The notes beneath the pieces were generated by a model. The model had not been told where the DNA came from. It did no database searches and worked only from the letters and a program-made list of their open reading frames with translations. A stretch of 44,537 nt of DNA from a virus. Location of the stretch: IMG/VR virus record IMGVR_UViG_3300005825_000019, positions 1-44,537 of that record, one strand, 5' to 3'. A program made the translations under genes and the position numbers. This document shows positions 31,837 through 38,296 of this stretch, one piece after another (position 1 is the first letter of the stretch; each line of letters opens with the position of its first letter).

Positions 31837-33127
31837 GGCGGATCCGCTGCGCCTTGCCGCCAGACAGCGCTTCCCAGCGCTGGATGATGACGTCGCAATA
31901 GGCGGGCGAGAGCTCGATGCAGTGCGCGACGCGTTCGACTTGTTCGCACGCTGCCACCAGCGTTCCAGACCCAGCGAAGGGGTCGATCACGTCTTCGCCG
32001 CGTGACGAACTGTTTCGAATGGCGCGCGCATAGAGCTCGACGGGCTTCATCGTTGGGTGTGCATCGCTGGATCGGGGCTTGTCGATCTCCCATAGCGATG
32101 ATTCACCGCGATCCTTGACCGCGTGATGCGCAGCGCCATCAAGCCATCCGTACAGGATCGGCTCGTGCTGATAGTGGTAGTCCGATCGGCCTAAGACGAA
32201 CTGCTGCTTCGCCCAGATCAGCATGTGGCGAAGCGGGAAACCCGCATCGTCCAGGGCGGTCATCAGCGATCGCAGCTCGGGCCCTTGCGGTCCGGTGCAA
32301 TAGTAGGCTGCACCTGGGCGAAGCAAGCTTCGGGCAGCCTTGAATCGCTGAAACCAGAAGCCGACCATTTCCTGCGGCGTCAGGTCGTCGCTGTCGATCT
32401 CCGTTTCGATCCGGTCGCCTCCATCCATCGCGTTTAGGTAGGCGTTCTTCGACCCGTAGCTCACGCCGTAGGGTGGATCGGTCACCATCAGCGCCGCGCC
32501 GCTGACATCCAGCAGGCTCGGTGCGTCTTCGCAGTCGCCGCACACCAGATGGTGATCGCCCAGCCGCCAGCGGTCGCCCAGCTTCGTCACCGGATCGGCT
32601 GGCACGTCGGGAACGTCGTCGTCGTCCAGGGGCGTCGTGCGGTCGGATTCGGTCAGCAGCTTGTCGAGCTCGTCGTTCGTCCATCCAGCGATCAGCGCGT
32701 CCCCTGGATCGGCATCGCGCAGCAGCTGGGTCAGCAGGTCGTCATCCCAGCCGGACCGCTCGGTCAGCTTGTTGTCGGCCAGCGCCAGCATGCGCAGCTC
32801 GGCATCGGTGCAATCGATGAAGCGCACCGGGATGCGCTCGAGCCCCAGTGCGGTCGCTGCTTTCCATCGCGTGTGACCCGCGATGATCATGCGGTCGCGT
32901 CGACGTGCCAGCAGCGCCGAACCGAAGCCCCACGCCTTGATCGACGCAGCAACGCGCTCGACGTTGTCATCGTTCTTGCGCGGGTTCTTCGGCCAGGGGA
33001 TCAGGCTCGCTGGCGCTGCCCATTCTGCCGCCGCTTCGGCCTTCGGCTTTTCGGTACCTGCGGGCCGCTTGCCCGCCTTACTGACACGCGCGTTGCTACT
33101 GGTTTTCGTTGCCGCTGCCCTAGCCAT
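31826..33127 (-). CDS. ParB-like / DNA methyltransferase fusion
   Basis: 433 aa, first gene of the leftward late cluster. Residues 1-35 are Lys/Ala-rich. Residues 36-155 are a ParB/Srx-type nuclease-like domain (LIPWPKNPRKNDD, RMIIAGHTRWKAATALG, LRMLALADNKLTERSGW). Residues 185-433 are an N6-adenine/N4-cytosine methyltransferase: DPPY at 217-220 precedes FAGSGT at 384-389, the beta-class order, with the H-P-T-M-K-P motif at 357-362. Such fusions occur in phages as orphan methylases that protect phage DNA. No restriction partner is visible. Its target cannot be read from the sequence, though GATC is worth testing. Confidence 0.92.
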   Translation of the reverse strand: MARAAATKTSSNARVSKAGKRPAGTEKPKAEAAAEWAAPASLIPWPKNPRKNDDNVERVAASIKAWGFGSALLARRRDRMIIAGHTRWKAATALGLERIPVRFIDCTDAELRMLALADNKLTERSGWDDDLLTQLLRDADPGDALIAGWTNDELDKLLTESDRTTPLDDDDVPDVPADPVTKLGDRWRLGDHHLVCGDCEDAPSLLDVSGAALMVTDPPYGVSYGSKNAYLNAMDGGDRIETEIDSDDLTPQEMVGFWFQRFKAARSLLRPGAAYYCTGPQGPELRSLMTALDDAGFPLRHMLIWAKQQFVLGRSDYHYQHEPILYGWLDGAAHHAVKDRGESSLWEIDKPRSSDAHPTMKPVELYARAIRNSSSRGEDVIDPFAGSGTLVAACEQVERVAHCIELSPAYCDVIIQRWEALSGGKAQRIRHGG

Positions 33128-33328
33128 CGAGCCCCCTTCGCCCGGGTCATCCGCCAGGATAACAGGGGGGCCTAGCCGGTCCGCGCTGCATCGCGTGCCC
33201 CCTTATAGGGGATCAGGCATGCGCGGCCGCCCCTGAGGCCCCCTGACGTTCCGCCGCGGGCGTTTATAGGCCGGGCGTCCACGAAATCCCCCCGGATGCG
33301 CCCCAAAAATGGGCAGCCCAGCATCGTC

Positions 33329-33370
33329 GGGCGGGCACGTCGCGCGGGGCCCCTCGGCGGGTGCCCGCCC
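33329..33370. promoter_or_regulatory. Concentric palindrome upstream of the early promoter
   Basis: Perfect 10-base arms GGGCGGGCAC (33329-33338) and GTGCCCGCCC (33361-33370) share their axis with the inner palindrome GGGGCCCC (33346-33353). Two further base pairs flank the inner part. The element ends 13 bases before the proposed -35 box, a good place for an operator; as RNA it would form a long GC-rich hairpin. Confidence 0.6.
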
Positions 33371-33383
33371 ACATGGTATCGCC

Positions 33384-33412
33384 TTGTATTTCGGTATTAC
33401 GTTTATTACAAT
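33384..33412 (+). promoter_or_regulatory. Sigma70-like promoter of the rightward early genes
   Basis: TTGTAT at 33384-33389 and TACAAT at 33407-33412 are 17 bases apart. The -10 box matches TATAAT in five of six positions; the -35 box matches TTGACA only in TTG. The stretch is the most AT-rich in the surrounding few kilobases. The first rightward gene starts about 50 bases downstream with AAGGAG before it. Confidence 0.6.
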
Positions 33413-33463
33413 GGGGATCCCGACCGGGAAGGCGCCCGGGGGGATGCAAGGAGTGTTGTCACC

Positions 33464-33661
33464 ATGGAACGAAAGCAGAACCGCAGCAGGTCACCGAGGA
33501 TCCGCGACTTGTGCGCGCTGGCGTCGACGGTCTTCTACCGGGTGCATCGGGCGAACGGGATCAGCAAGACGCGCCGCGTTTCGTACTTCCAGGCGATGCA
33601 GGTCCTGGTAGACGCGGCAGCGTGGGGACTGACGTCGGCGCTTCGGCGGGTGGCATCATGA
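33464..33661 (+). CDS. Small basic protein, first gene of the early cluster
   Basis: 65 aa from ATG 33464; AAGGAG at 33448-33453 is ten bases upstream. Strongly basic N-terminus (ERKQNRSRSPRIRD), then a helical part with VFYRVHRANGISKTRR and VSYFQAMQVLVDAAAW. Not recognised. As the first product of a strong early promoter and a small basic protein, a role in binding nucleic acid or host proteins is plausible, but this is inference from position. ATGA overlap couples it to the next gene. Confidence 0.6.
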   Translation: MERKQNRSRSPRIRDLCALASTVFYRVHRANGISKTRRVSYFQAMQVLVDAAAWGLTSALRRVAS

Positions 33662-33930
33662 TCCCCGAAGGCTGGAAGGTATCGCGATACCAGATGCGCG
33701 TCGGCGAGGCGCTCTATCACGTCGAAGACTTCGGCACCGGCACGTGGTTTGTCACGGTCTTCCCGAACTACGGTAGCGGCTGCTTCAAAAACACGCTCGT
33801 GCACCATGGAGGCTTCAGCAGCGCCGCGGATGCGATGGGCGCTGCGAATGCGCACGCCCATGCGGTCGCGCGCGCCCTCTGCGGCCCCGTCAACATCGAC
33901 GCCGACGGGCGCCCCGTGGAGGCCCCATGA
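33658..33930 (+). CDS. Small early protein, unknown
   Basis: 90 aa from ATG 33658 in an ATGA overlap. Mixed beta/alpha: KVSRYQMRVGEALYHVEDF and WFVTVFPNYGSGCF read as strands, followed by an Ala/His-rich helix (SAADAMGAANAHAHAVARAL). Single Cys residues, no metal site pattern. The frame continues upstream but without a start having a ribosome site, so the coupled ATG is preferred. Function unknown. Confidence 0.6.
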   Translation: MIPEGWKVSRYQMRVGEALYHVEDFGTGTWFVTVFPNYGSGCFKNTLVHHGGFSSAADAMGAANAHAHAVARALCGPVNIDADGRPVEAP

Positions 33931-34517
33931 CCGGCTTCGAACCGCTGTGCGACGCCTGCGGGCTGCCGCTGGATGGCGACCACGTCACGCGCACCGAGCT
34001 GTGCGGCCTGACCGACGGCCCTGGCTTCTACTGCTGCACGCGCCCCGAATGTCCTGGGAACGAACCGGGGCTTGGGCGCGTCGAACGCTTCTGGCGGTAC
34101 GTGAAGCATTGTCCGCCGGCCAGGCTGCGCGACCTGTTCCCGTTGGGGCGCGCGACCGTGCACGGCGATCCGATCGCGATGCCCCCGACGCAGGCGGGCT
34201 TTGCCGACCTGCTCCCGGGCGACTGCATCCGCACGCACGCCTATGGCGCCGCTGGCATCCCTGGCGTCGTCGTCGCGGTCACCGGATGGAGCTGCACCGT
34301 GTGTCATCCGCACCTGGGGCAGTTCGCGACGATCATGGACCGCGCCAGCATCCGCAAGGTGTCCCCCGATGATGGGCGCCTGGCGCGACTGCGAAGGCTG
34401 GGCGATGCGATGGCCGAGCTCGAAGACGTGCTGCGCACCCGGGCGAATCGATTGGCTGAACGCCAGGCCGCACAGCGGCGCGCGGCATGGAAGGACGATG
34501 GACAATGCGACGACTGA
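33927..34517 (+). CDS. Zinc-ribbon-like early protein
   Basis: 196 aa, ATGA overlap with the gene before. C8-x2-C11, C26 and the cluster C36-C37-x4-C42 in the first 42 residues suggest a zinc-binding finger. The middle contains LLPGDCIRTHAYGAAGIPGVVVAV and SCTVCHPHLG, a beta-barrel-like stretch with another C-x2-C-x-H. The C-terminal 70 residues are a long Arg-rich helix (LARLRRLGDAMAELEDVLRT). Nucleic-acid or protein binding is plausible. No family recognised. Confidence 0.6.
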   Translation: MTGFEPLCDACGLPLDGDHVTRTELCGLTDGPGFYCCTRPECPGNEPGLGRVERFWRYVKHCPPARLRDLFPLGRATVHGDPIAMPPTQAGFADLLPGDCIRTHAYGAAGIPGVVVAVTGWSCTVCHPHLGQFATIMDRASIRKVSPDDGRLARLRRLGDAMAELEDVLRTRANRLAERQAAQRRAAWKDDGQCDD

Positions 34518-35158
34518 CGATCGACATGAAGCTACCGCGACCGCTGCCCACGACCCGCGTGGCCGTGTACGGCATCCCGGCGCAGGAATCGACCGACGGA
34601 TCGCACCAGGTGTGCCTGCGCATGTCCGCCCCCGAAATGGCAGCCAATCGGCGCTGGCTGCTGCTGGGGCACGTCCCGCTCAGCGCCATCGGCGCCGATG
34701 TGCAGACGGCCCTCGAGGCAAACGCAGACCTGATCGCCGATGCGCTGGACGGCTATCTGGGCGCCGAATGGGACGGTCAGCGGCACATCGGGCGCTGGGC
34801 GACCGACACGGGACACCCAGCCCCGGAGCAGCAAGACGGGGCCCTGCAGCGCGTCACCGAAGCGCTGGATCGCGTGCGGTACCGGCCCGCTGCAGCGGTC
34901 TGGTTTCGGCACTGGCGGATCGATGTCGACCTGGCCGCGCCCCCGGGCGCGTCGCTGGACGAGATCGTCGCCGCCGAGCTCGAAGTCGCGCGCGAAAACG
35001 ACTTCGCGATCCTGGATCCCGCTGACGTGCGCGCCTACCTGGTGCGGACGGCTGCCGAATGGCTCAAGGCGCACCAGGACTGGCAGCACGACGACATCAG
35101 GCCGAACAGCGCGTTCGATCGCATGACCGCGATCGTCAAGGAAGGGGGCAGCACGTGA
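34505..35158 (+). CDS. Early protein, unknown
   Basis: 217 aa from ATG 34505, which overlaps the preceding stop region by 13 bases and has AAGGA ten bases before; ATG 34487 is an alternative. The sequence alternates strands and helices (RVAVYGIPAQESTDGSHQVC, GADVQTALEANADLIADAL, RHWRIDVDLAAPPGASLDEI) and ends in a helical WLKAHQDWQHDDI segment. No known motif. Couples to the next gene by GTGA. Confidence 0.58.
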   Translation: MRRLTIDMKLPRPLPTTRVAVYGIPAQESTDGSHQVCLRMSAPEMAANRRWLLLGHVPLSAIGADVQTALEANADLIADALDGYLGAEWDGQRHIGRWATDTGHPAPEQQDGALQRVTEALDRVRYRPAAAVWFRHWRIDVDLAAPPGASLDEIVAAELEVARENDFAILDPADVRAYLVRTAAEWLKAHQDWQHDDIRPNSAFDRMTAIVKEGGST

Positions 35159-35361
35159 AGGCGAAGCTGAAGCAGGCGATCGAATGGGCGCGTGCGGCGA
35201 AGGCGGGCGATGCCCTGCAGCTGCACGGCGATGACTTCAATTTCGGCTACACGGACCACGAGCTGGCGGTGCTGCAGCAGGTCCTGGTGTCCCGCGGGCT
35301 GACCCTGGCGGGCGACGACAACGGCATCACGGCCCAGCCGCTGCGCAAGGCGGCGCCATGA
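35155..35361 (+). CDS. Small early protein, unknown
   Basis: 68 aa from GTG 35155 (GTGA overlap; AAGGGGG just upstream). Helical N-terminus (AKLKQAIEWARAAKAGDALQ) then a short strand and a second helix containing YTDHELAVLQQVLVSRGL, the shape of a small winged or DNA-binding fold, though no clear helix-turn-helix can be defended. ATGA overlap leads into the ribbon-helix-helix gene. Confidence 0.55.
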   Translation: MKAKLKQAIEWARAAKAGDALQLHGDDFNFGYTDHELAVLQQVLVSRGLTLAGDDNGITAQPLRKAAP

Positions 35362-35552
35362 TCACGCGCAAGCGGAAGAAGGCTGGGCGCCCGCGCTTGG
35401 GCGCCGAAGAACGATCGCAGACCGTCACCGTCAAGCTGACCCCGGATGTGCGGGCAGCACTCGAGCGCCTGATGGCGCTGCACAAGCTGACCAGGTCGCA
35501 GGCGATCCGCGCTGCGATCATCGAAACCGAAAGAAGGCAAGAACATGGCTAG
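35358..35552 (+). CDS. Ribbon-helix-helix (CopG/Arc-type) DNA-binding protein
   Basis: 64 aa. A basic N-terminal arm (RKRKKAGRPRLG) leads into a strand QTVTVKLTPDVRAAL and two helices (LERLMALHKLTRSQAIRAAI), the usual RHH fold in which the strand enters the DNA major groove as a dimer. Likely a transcriptional regulator of the early or late phage promoters. The concentric palindrome at 33329-33370 is a possible target, but no direct link is visible. ATGA and 8-base overlaps flank it. Confidence 0.78.
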   Translation: MITRKRKKAGRPRLGAEERSQTVTVKLTPDVRAALERLMALHKLTRSQAIRAAIIETERRQEHG

Positions 35553-35853
35553 GACATCGAAGAGCTCGAAGGCGATCGCGCAGGCGGTCAGGCTGGCCCC
35601 AGGGGCCTACGCGCTGGGCAAGGCGACCGCGATCGCGGGCGGACGCCCGGACTGGATGCGGGCGAAGGGTCACCTTCGGGTGATCACGGGCAGCCCCACA
35701 GATGACGCGCTGGCAAGCGCCTACGCGGAAGGGTTCGAAGCGGGGACGCGTCTGTCGATCTGGATCGGTACGCTGCCCGTCGACGCGCCTGCGACCGACG
35801 TGGGTGAGCTGCCTGGGCTGGGCGTCGACCAGGGGGGCAGCGATGGCGACTAA
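35545..35853 (+). CDS. Small early protein, unknown
   Basis: 102 aa. Basic Ser/Lys-rich start (ARTSKSSKAIAQAVRLAPG), a helical stretch, then strand-like LRVITGSPTDDALASAYAEG and GTRLSIWIGTLPV, ending in an acidic tail. Eight-base overlap with the RHH gene and eleven-base overlap with the next. No family recognised. Confidence 0.55.
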   Translation: MARTSKSSKAIAQAVRLAPGAYALGKATAIAGGRPDWMRAKGHLRVITGSPTDDALASAYAEGFEAGTRLSIWIGTLPVDAPATDVGELPGLGVDQGGSDGD

Positions 35854-36142
35854 GACCGGGCGTAAGGCCATGCCGAAGATCGGCGACCACGTTTCGTTGA
35901 TCGCCTACGGCGCGCGGCGCGATGGGCAGATCATCGATCTGAAGGGAACGCGCGCGCTGGTGGAATACGAACGCACGGGGCGCTTCACCTGGTCAGTGGT
36001 CCAGGGGTGGCGCGAACTGTCGGCGCTGACGTTCGTCAGGTCGGCTAGCGTCGATGACCGCCGAAGCCAGAACGGCTTCGGTGCTGCGTTGTGCGGTGCG
36101 CTTGCCCAGAACGCGCGCGCTAGCAAACGGGGTGACCCATGA
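35843..36142 (+). CDS. Small early protein with KOW-like beta strands
   Basis: 99 aa from ATG 35843 with AGGGGGG upstream. Residues about 10-50, KIGDHVSLIAYGARRDGQII followed by D-L-K-G-T-R-A-L-V-E-Y, look like a small SH3/KOW-type barrel, as in RNA-binding or ribosome-associated proteins. The C-terminal part is Ser/Arg/Ala-rich and low in structure. The barrel call is tentative. ATGA overlap with the DUF3846 gene. Confidence 0.55.
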   Translation: MATKTGRKAMPKIGDHVSLIAYGARRDGQIIDLKGTRALVEYERTGRFTWSVVQGWRELSALTFVRSASVDDRRSQNGFGAALCGALAQNARASKRGDP

Positions 36143-36441
36143 CCGCGCAGGCCGATCACATCGCGCCCCAGTACGTCATCCGGGCCCTGACGGGTGCGTG
36201 CGAAGCGCTGCCCGACCAGTACCTGACCACCCTGCAGAATGCCGTCGGCGGCTGGATCGAACAGATCCCAGCGACCGGCGATCTCACGATGTTCGCGAAC
36301 GAAGACGGGCGCGCGCGGCGGCTGCCCTACAACTTCGTTGCGTCGCGCATGGCCCATCAGCAGCTCTTCGGCGATGTCGTCGTGATCGTCGATCTGACGC
36401 CTGACGATGCCCCCGCTTACCCGGGGTCGGTCGATGAATAG
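36139..36441 (+). CDS. DUF3846-type protein
   Basis: 100 aa. The family pattern is clear: an N-terminal strand/helix, L-Q-N-A-V-G-G-W-I-E-Q-I-P, M-F-A-N-E-D-G-R-A-R-R-L-P-Y-N and a C-terminal F-G-D-V-V-V-I-V-D-L. DUF3846 proteins are common in phage and plasmid accessory regions; the domain is small and single, with no known biochemical role, though antirestriction or nucleotide roles have been suggested by context. Placement among early genes fits host-takeover use. Confidence 0.8.
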   Translation: MTAQADHIAPQYVIRALTGACEALPDQYLTTLQNAVGGWIEQIPATGDLTMFANEDGRARRLPYNFVASRMAHQQLFGDVVVIVDLTPDDAPAYPGSVDE

Positions 36442-36853
36442 CGTCGCACCCAAAGCGCGGCCGCGCTGGCGCGCGCCGATGGCGTCGACCCTGCAGGCCA
36501 GGATCAATCTGTGTGCACGGATCGCCGAAGCGGCCCTTCGCGACCGCGACATCCCCCTGTACGAAATCGCGAGCCATGGCTGGGCCGTCGGGATGGCGAT
36601 GGCCCAGCTACAGCCACAAGCGGGCATGGCTGCCACGATCGTCGTGGGGCCTGACCGCTACGGCGCGACCGTGACCGACGTCACCCCGACGATGGTCTGG
36701 GCGCGCATGGAAGACTGGCGGCGTCTTCGGGCACCGCTGCACGTCATCGAGCCTGGGGGCGCCCTGTACCATTTCGCGCGCGGGCCCGAAGGCGAGCTAC
36801 GAACCGCACAACGCAGGCTGATTGTCGGCATGCGTCAAACCGCACTGCTGTGA
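36434..36853 (+). CDS. Early protein, unknown
   Basis: 139 aa from ATG 36434, overlapping the DUF3846 stop by 8 bases. A basic N-terminus (KARPRWRAPMASTLQARINL) is followed by a helix-turn-helix-like pair (RIAEAALRDRDIPLYEIASH) and strand-rich sequence ending in LIVGMRQTALL. The R-D-I-P-L-Y-E-I-A-S-H-G-W turn is the strongest feature; no family recognised. Confidence 0.55.
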   Translation: MNSVAPKARPRWRAPMASTLQARINLCARIAEAALRDRDIPLYEIASHGWAVGMAMAQLQPQAGMAATIVVGPDRYGATVTDVTPTMVWARMEDWRRLRAPLHVIEPGGALYHFARGPEGELRTAQRRLIVGMRQTALL

Positions 36854-36876
36854 TGACCAAGGAAGAAGGCGAGAAC

Positions 36877-37200
36877 ATGGAACACGAAGAGCTATCCGAA
36901 GAAGCCAGGCGCGGGATCATCCTGGGCCGCGCGATCAAGGAGCTGCAGAAGCTTCAAACGCGCTTGCAGAACGATTCGCCGATCATCGTGAGGGTGCACG
37001 CGCATCGCTTCGATTGGAAGGCGGATGAATCGGGGCTGCGCAGCAAGGCGGCGGGCGTCGAAGCCTGGGCGGATGACCGGATCGTCGGCATGGCGGTCGG
37101 AACCGCGATGCTGATCATCGATCAGCCGCTGGACGGCGCGACGACGCGCGCCGCCGAAATGCTCGAAGCGCTGCTGACCCTTCTGCCGGAGCTGCGATGA
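36877..37200 (+). CDS. Early protein, unknown
   Basis: 107 aa from ATG 36877, with AAGGCGAG upstream; GTG 36850 and ATG 36853 would give longer forms overlapping the previous stop. Acidic helical N-terminus (EHEELSEEARRGIILG), a central beta part (IIVRVHAHRFDWKADESGL) and a C-terminal helix (AAEMLEALLTLLPELR). No family recognised. It ends one base before the Api92-like gene. Confidence 0.55.
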   Translation: MEHEELSEEARRGIILGRAIKELQKLQTRLQNDSPIIVRVHAHRFDWKADESGLRSKAAGVEAWADDRIVGMAVGTAMLIIDQPLDGATTRAAEMLEALLTLLPELR

Positions 37201-37201
37201 C

Positions 37202-37726
37202 ATGCCGAACCATTGCCACAATGACCTGTACGTCAGCGGCGCGGCAGACCGCGTGCAGCAGCTGATCGATCTCGTCGGGATCGATCGCGGCGTCTTCGAC
37301 TTCCATGCGGTGATCCCCGAGCCCGCGATCTACCAGGTGCGCGACGCCGAGCACATTCGGGCCTTCGGTCGTGACTACCAGCTGAAGGACGACGCAGCCC
37401 AGCAGGCCTTCATCGCGAAATGGGGCGACGACAAGAACGGCTTCAACAGCGGCGGCTTCGAATGGCGCACCCAGCACTGGGGCACGAAATGGGGCGCCTA
37501 TGAAGTCCTGCGGCGCGACTACGGCGGGCTCTGCGTGACGTTTCAGACGGCGTGGGGCCCATCGCTGCCGGTCACGGCAGCACTGGCGATCGCGTTCCCC
37601 GACCTGCTGATCAGCCATGAATACTTCGAACGTGGCTACCAGATCGCCGGTGGCGTGACGTTCGAGCCTGGAGAGCCAGTCATCCAGTGGCAGATGACTG
37701 GCTACTGCGGGACGCGCGGCGGATAA
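37202..37726 (+). CDS. Api92-like / DUF1281 ferredoxin-fold protein
   Basis: 174 aa, stop TAA. Family features: N-terminal M-P-N-H-C-H-N-D-L-Y-V-S-G, F-D-F-H-A-V-I-P-E-P, a central W-R-T-Q-H-W-G-T-K-W-G-A, then F-Q-T-A-W-G-P-S-L-P-V and S-H-E-Y-F-E-R-G. These proteins occur widely in phage early regions and plasmids (YubB/Api92 type) with a ferredoxin-like fold and no settled function. A related shorter protein is encoded head-on across the terminator region (37800-38096). Confidence 0.85.
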   Translation: MPNHCHNDLYVSGAADRVQQLIDLVGIDRGVFDFHAVIPEPAIYQVRDAEHIRAFGRDYQLKDDAAQQAFIAKWGDDKNGFNSGGFEWRTQHWGTKWGAYEVLRRDYGGLCVTFQTAWGPSLPVTAALAIAFPDLLISHEYFERGYQIAGGVTFEPGEPVIQWQMTGYCGTRGG

Positions 37727-37730
37727 AAGC

Positions 37731-37763
37731 GGGCGGGCGGCCTCGGAAGAAAGCCGCCCGCCC
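37731..37763. terminator. GC-rich hairpin, 11-bp stem
   Basis: Perfect arms GGGCGGGCGGC (37731-37741) and GCCGCCCGCCC (37753-37763) surround an 11-base loop, right after the TAA of the rightward cluster. No T run follows on the plus strand, so it may need Rho or act only as a pause and RNA-stability element. Confidence 0.6.
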
Positions 37764-37779
37764 ATGGCCCTAGCACGGC

Positions 37780-37822
37780 GCAACGAAGGCCCGACGCTAT
37801 CACGGTGTCGGGCCTTCGTTGC
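37780..37822. terminator. 16-bp perfect inverted repeat between convergent genes
   Basis: Arms GCAACGAAGGCCCGAC (37780-37795) and GTCGGGCCTTCGTTGC (37807-37822) are exact complements with an 11-base loop. The right arm contains the last codons of the leftward gene (CNEGPTP) and its TGA is in the loop, so the repeat extends through its 3' end. It is the strongest dyad in the window and suits a bidirectional terminator. Confidence 0.7.
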
Positions 37823-38096
37823 AAGGATCTTCCGGCCCGACCCAGGCCTGCAGGTCGTCGAACCTGGCGACGATCGCGTCGCAAACGCCCATCGGCGCGG
37901 CGGACATCGTGAAGGACAGCAGAAAGCCCGAGATCGTTTCCGAGCTCTGATGCAGGTCTAGGCACTGCAGATCAAGCGGATCGTCCGCAGATGGATCCAG
38001 GGCTTTGAAGTCGCAAGCCCCATCATCAGTGCCCAGCAGCTGCAGCAGCGTGTCCACGCTTGCGGACGGCCCCGACACGAACAGCTGATAGGTCAC
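37800..38096 (-). CDS. Short Api92-like protein
   Basis: 98 aa from GTG 38096 (GTGA overlap with the HTH gene). It shares a framework with the 174-aa protein across the terminator: L-F-V-S-G-x(5)-D-x-L-L-Q-L-L-G, G-A-C-D-F-K-A-L-D-P, and a late F-T-M-S-A-A-P-M-G-V and A-I-V-A-R-F-D-D-L-Q segment matching FQTAWGPSLPV and AIAFPDLL. About half the length: the central W-G-T-K-W block is missing. Likely a reduced paralogue. The protein ends inside a hairpin arm. Confidence 0.65.
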   Translation of the reverse strand: MTYQLFVSGPSASVDTLLQLLGTDDGACDFKALDPSADDPLDLQCLDLHQSSETISGFLLSFTMSAAPMGVCDAIVARFDDLQAWVGPEDPCNEGPTP

Positions 38097-38296
38097 AGCG
38101 GCCGCTCGTCGCCGACGTCGCACATGATCTCGGCCCACAGATCGGGCCAGTTCGCGGCCAGCTGGCGCGGTGTCGTGACGTAGCGCGAGCCCACCTTCGT
38201 CGTCGCGCCTGCACGCTGCAGCCAGCGGCGGGTCTTCTGCGTGTCCCATTGAAGGACCGTGGCGATCTCAGCGGTCGTCAAGATCCGTCCCCCCAT
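38093..38296 (-). CDS. Helix-turn-helix (MerR/excisionase-like) protein
   Basis: 67 aa. LTTAEIATVLQWDTQKTRRWLQRAG gives a winged helix-turn-helix start of the MerR/excisionase type, where TAEIATVL and KTRRWLQRA are the two helices; a wing-like GSRYVTTPRQL follows. Starts at ATG 38296 in a 29-base overlap with the gene before it; a TTG at 38281 is an alternative. Probably a small regulator. No integrase is visible to pair with an excisionase. Confidence 0.65.
   Translation of the reverse strand: MGGRILTTAEIATVLQWDTQKTRRWLQRAGATTKVGSRYVTTPRQLAANWPDLWAEIMCDVGDERPL

Larger units (their letters stand above)
33128..33463. other. Divergent intergenic region between late and early genes
   Basis: 336 bases without a supported gene. 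It is very GC-rich except for an AT-rich island at 33381-33412. It holds CCCC-TTATA-GGGG near 33198-33211 and a second TTATAGG near 33267, either of which could serve leftward transcription of the methyltransferase gene as TATAA-type -10 elements, but good -35 boxes are not seen. To the right lie the concentric palindrome (33329-33370) and the best promoter (33384-33412). Overlapping open frames here are Arg/Pro/Gly-rich and lack ribosome sites. Confidence 0.6.

Noticed and set aside
31826-33127. Complete restriction-modification system
   Set aside because: No restriction endonuclease gene is visible beside the methyltransferase, so it is treated as an orphan methylase.
33172-33372. Leftward 66-codon frame in the divergent intergenic region
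   Set aside because: Gly/Arg/Pro-rich, no ribosome site, and it crosses the concentric palindrome. Treated as non-coding.
38093-38296. Excisionase implying an integrated prophage
   Set aside because: No integrase or attachment-site duplication is visible. The HTH type is equally common in regulators.
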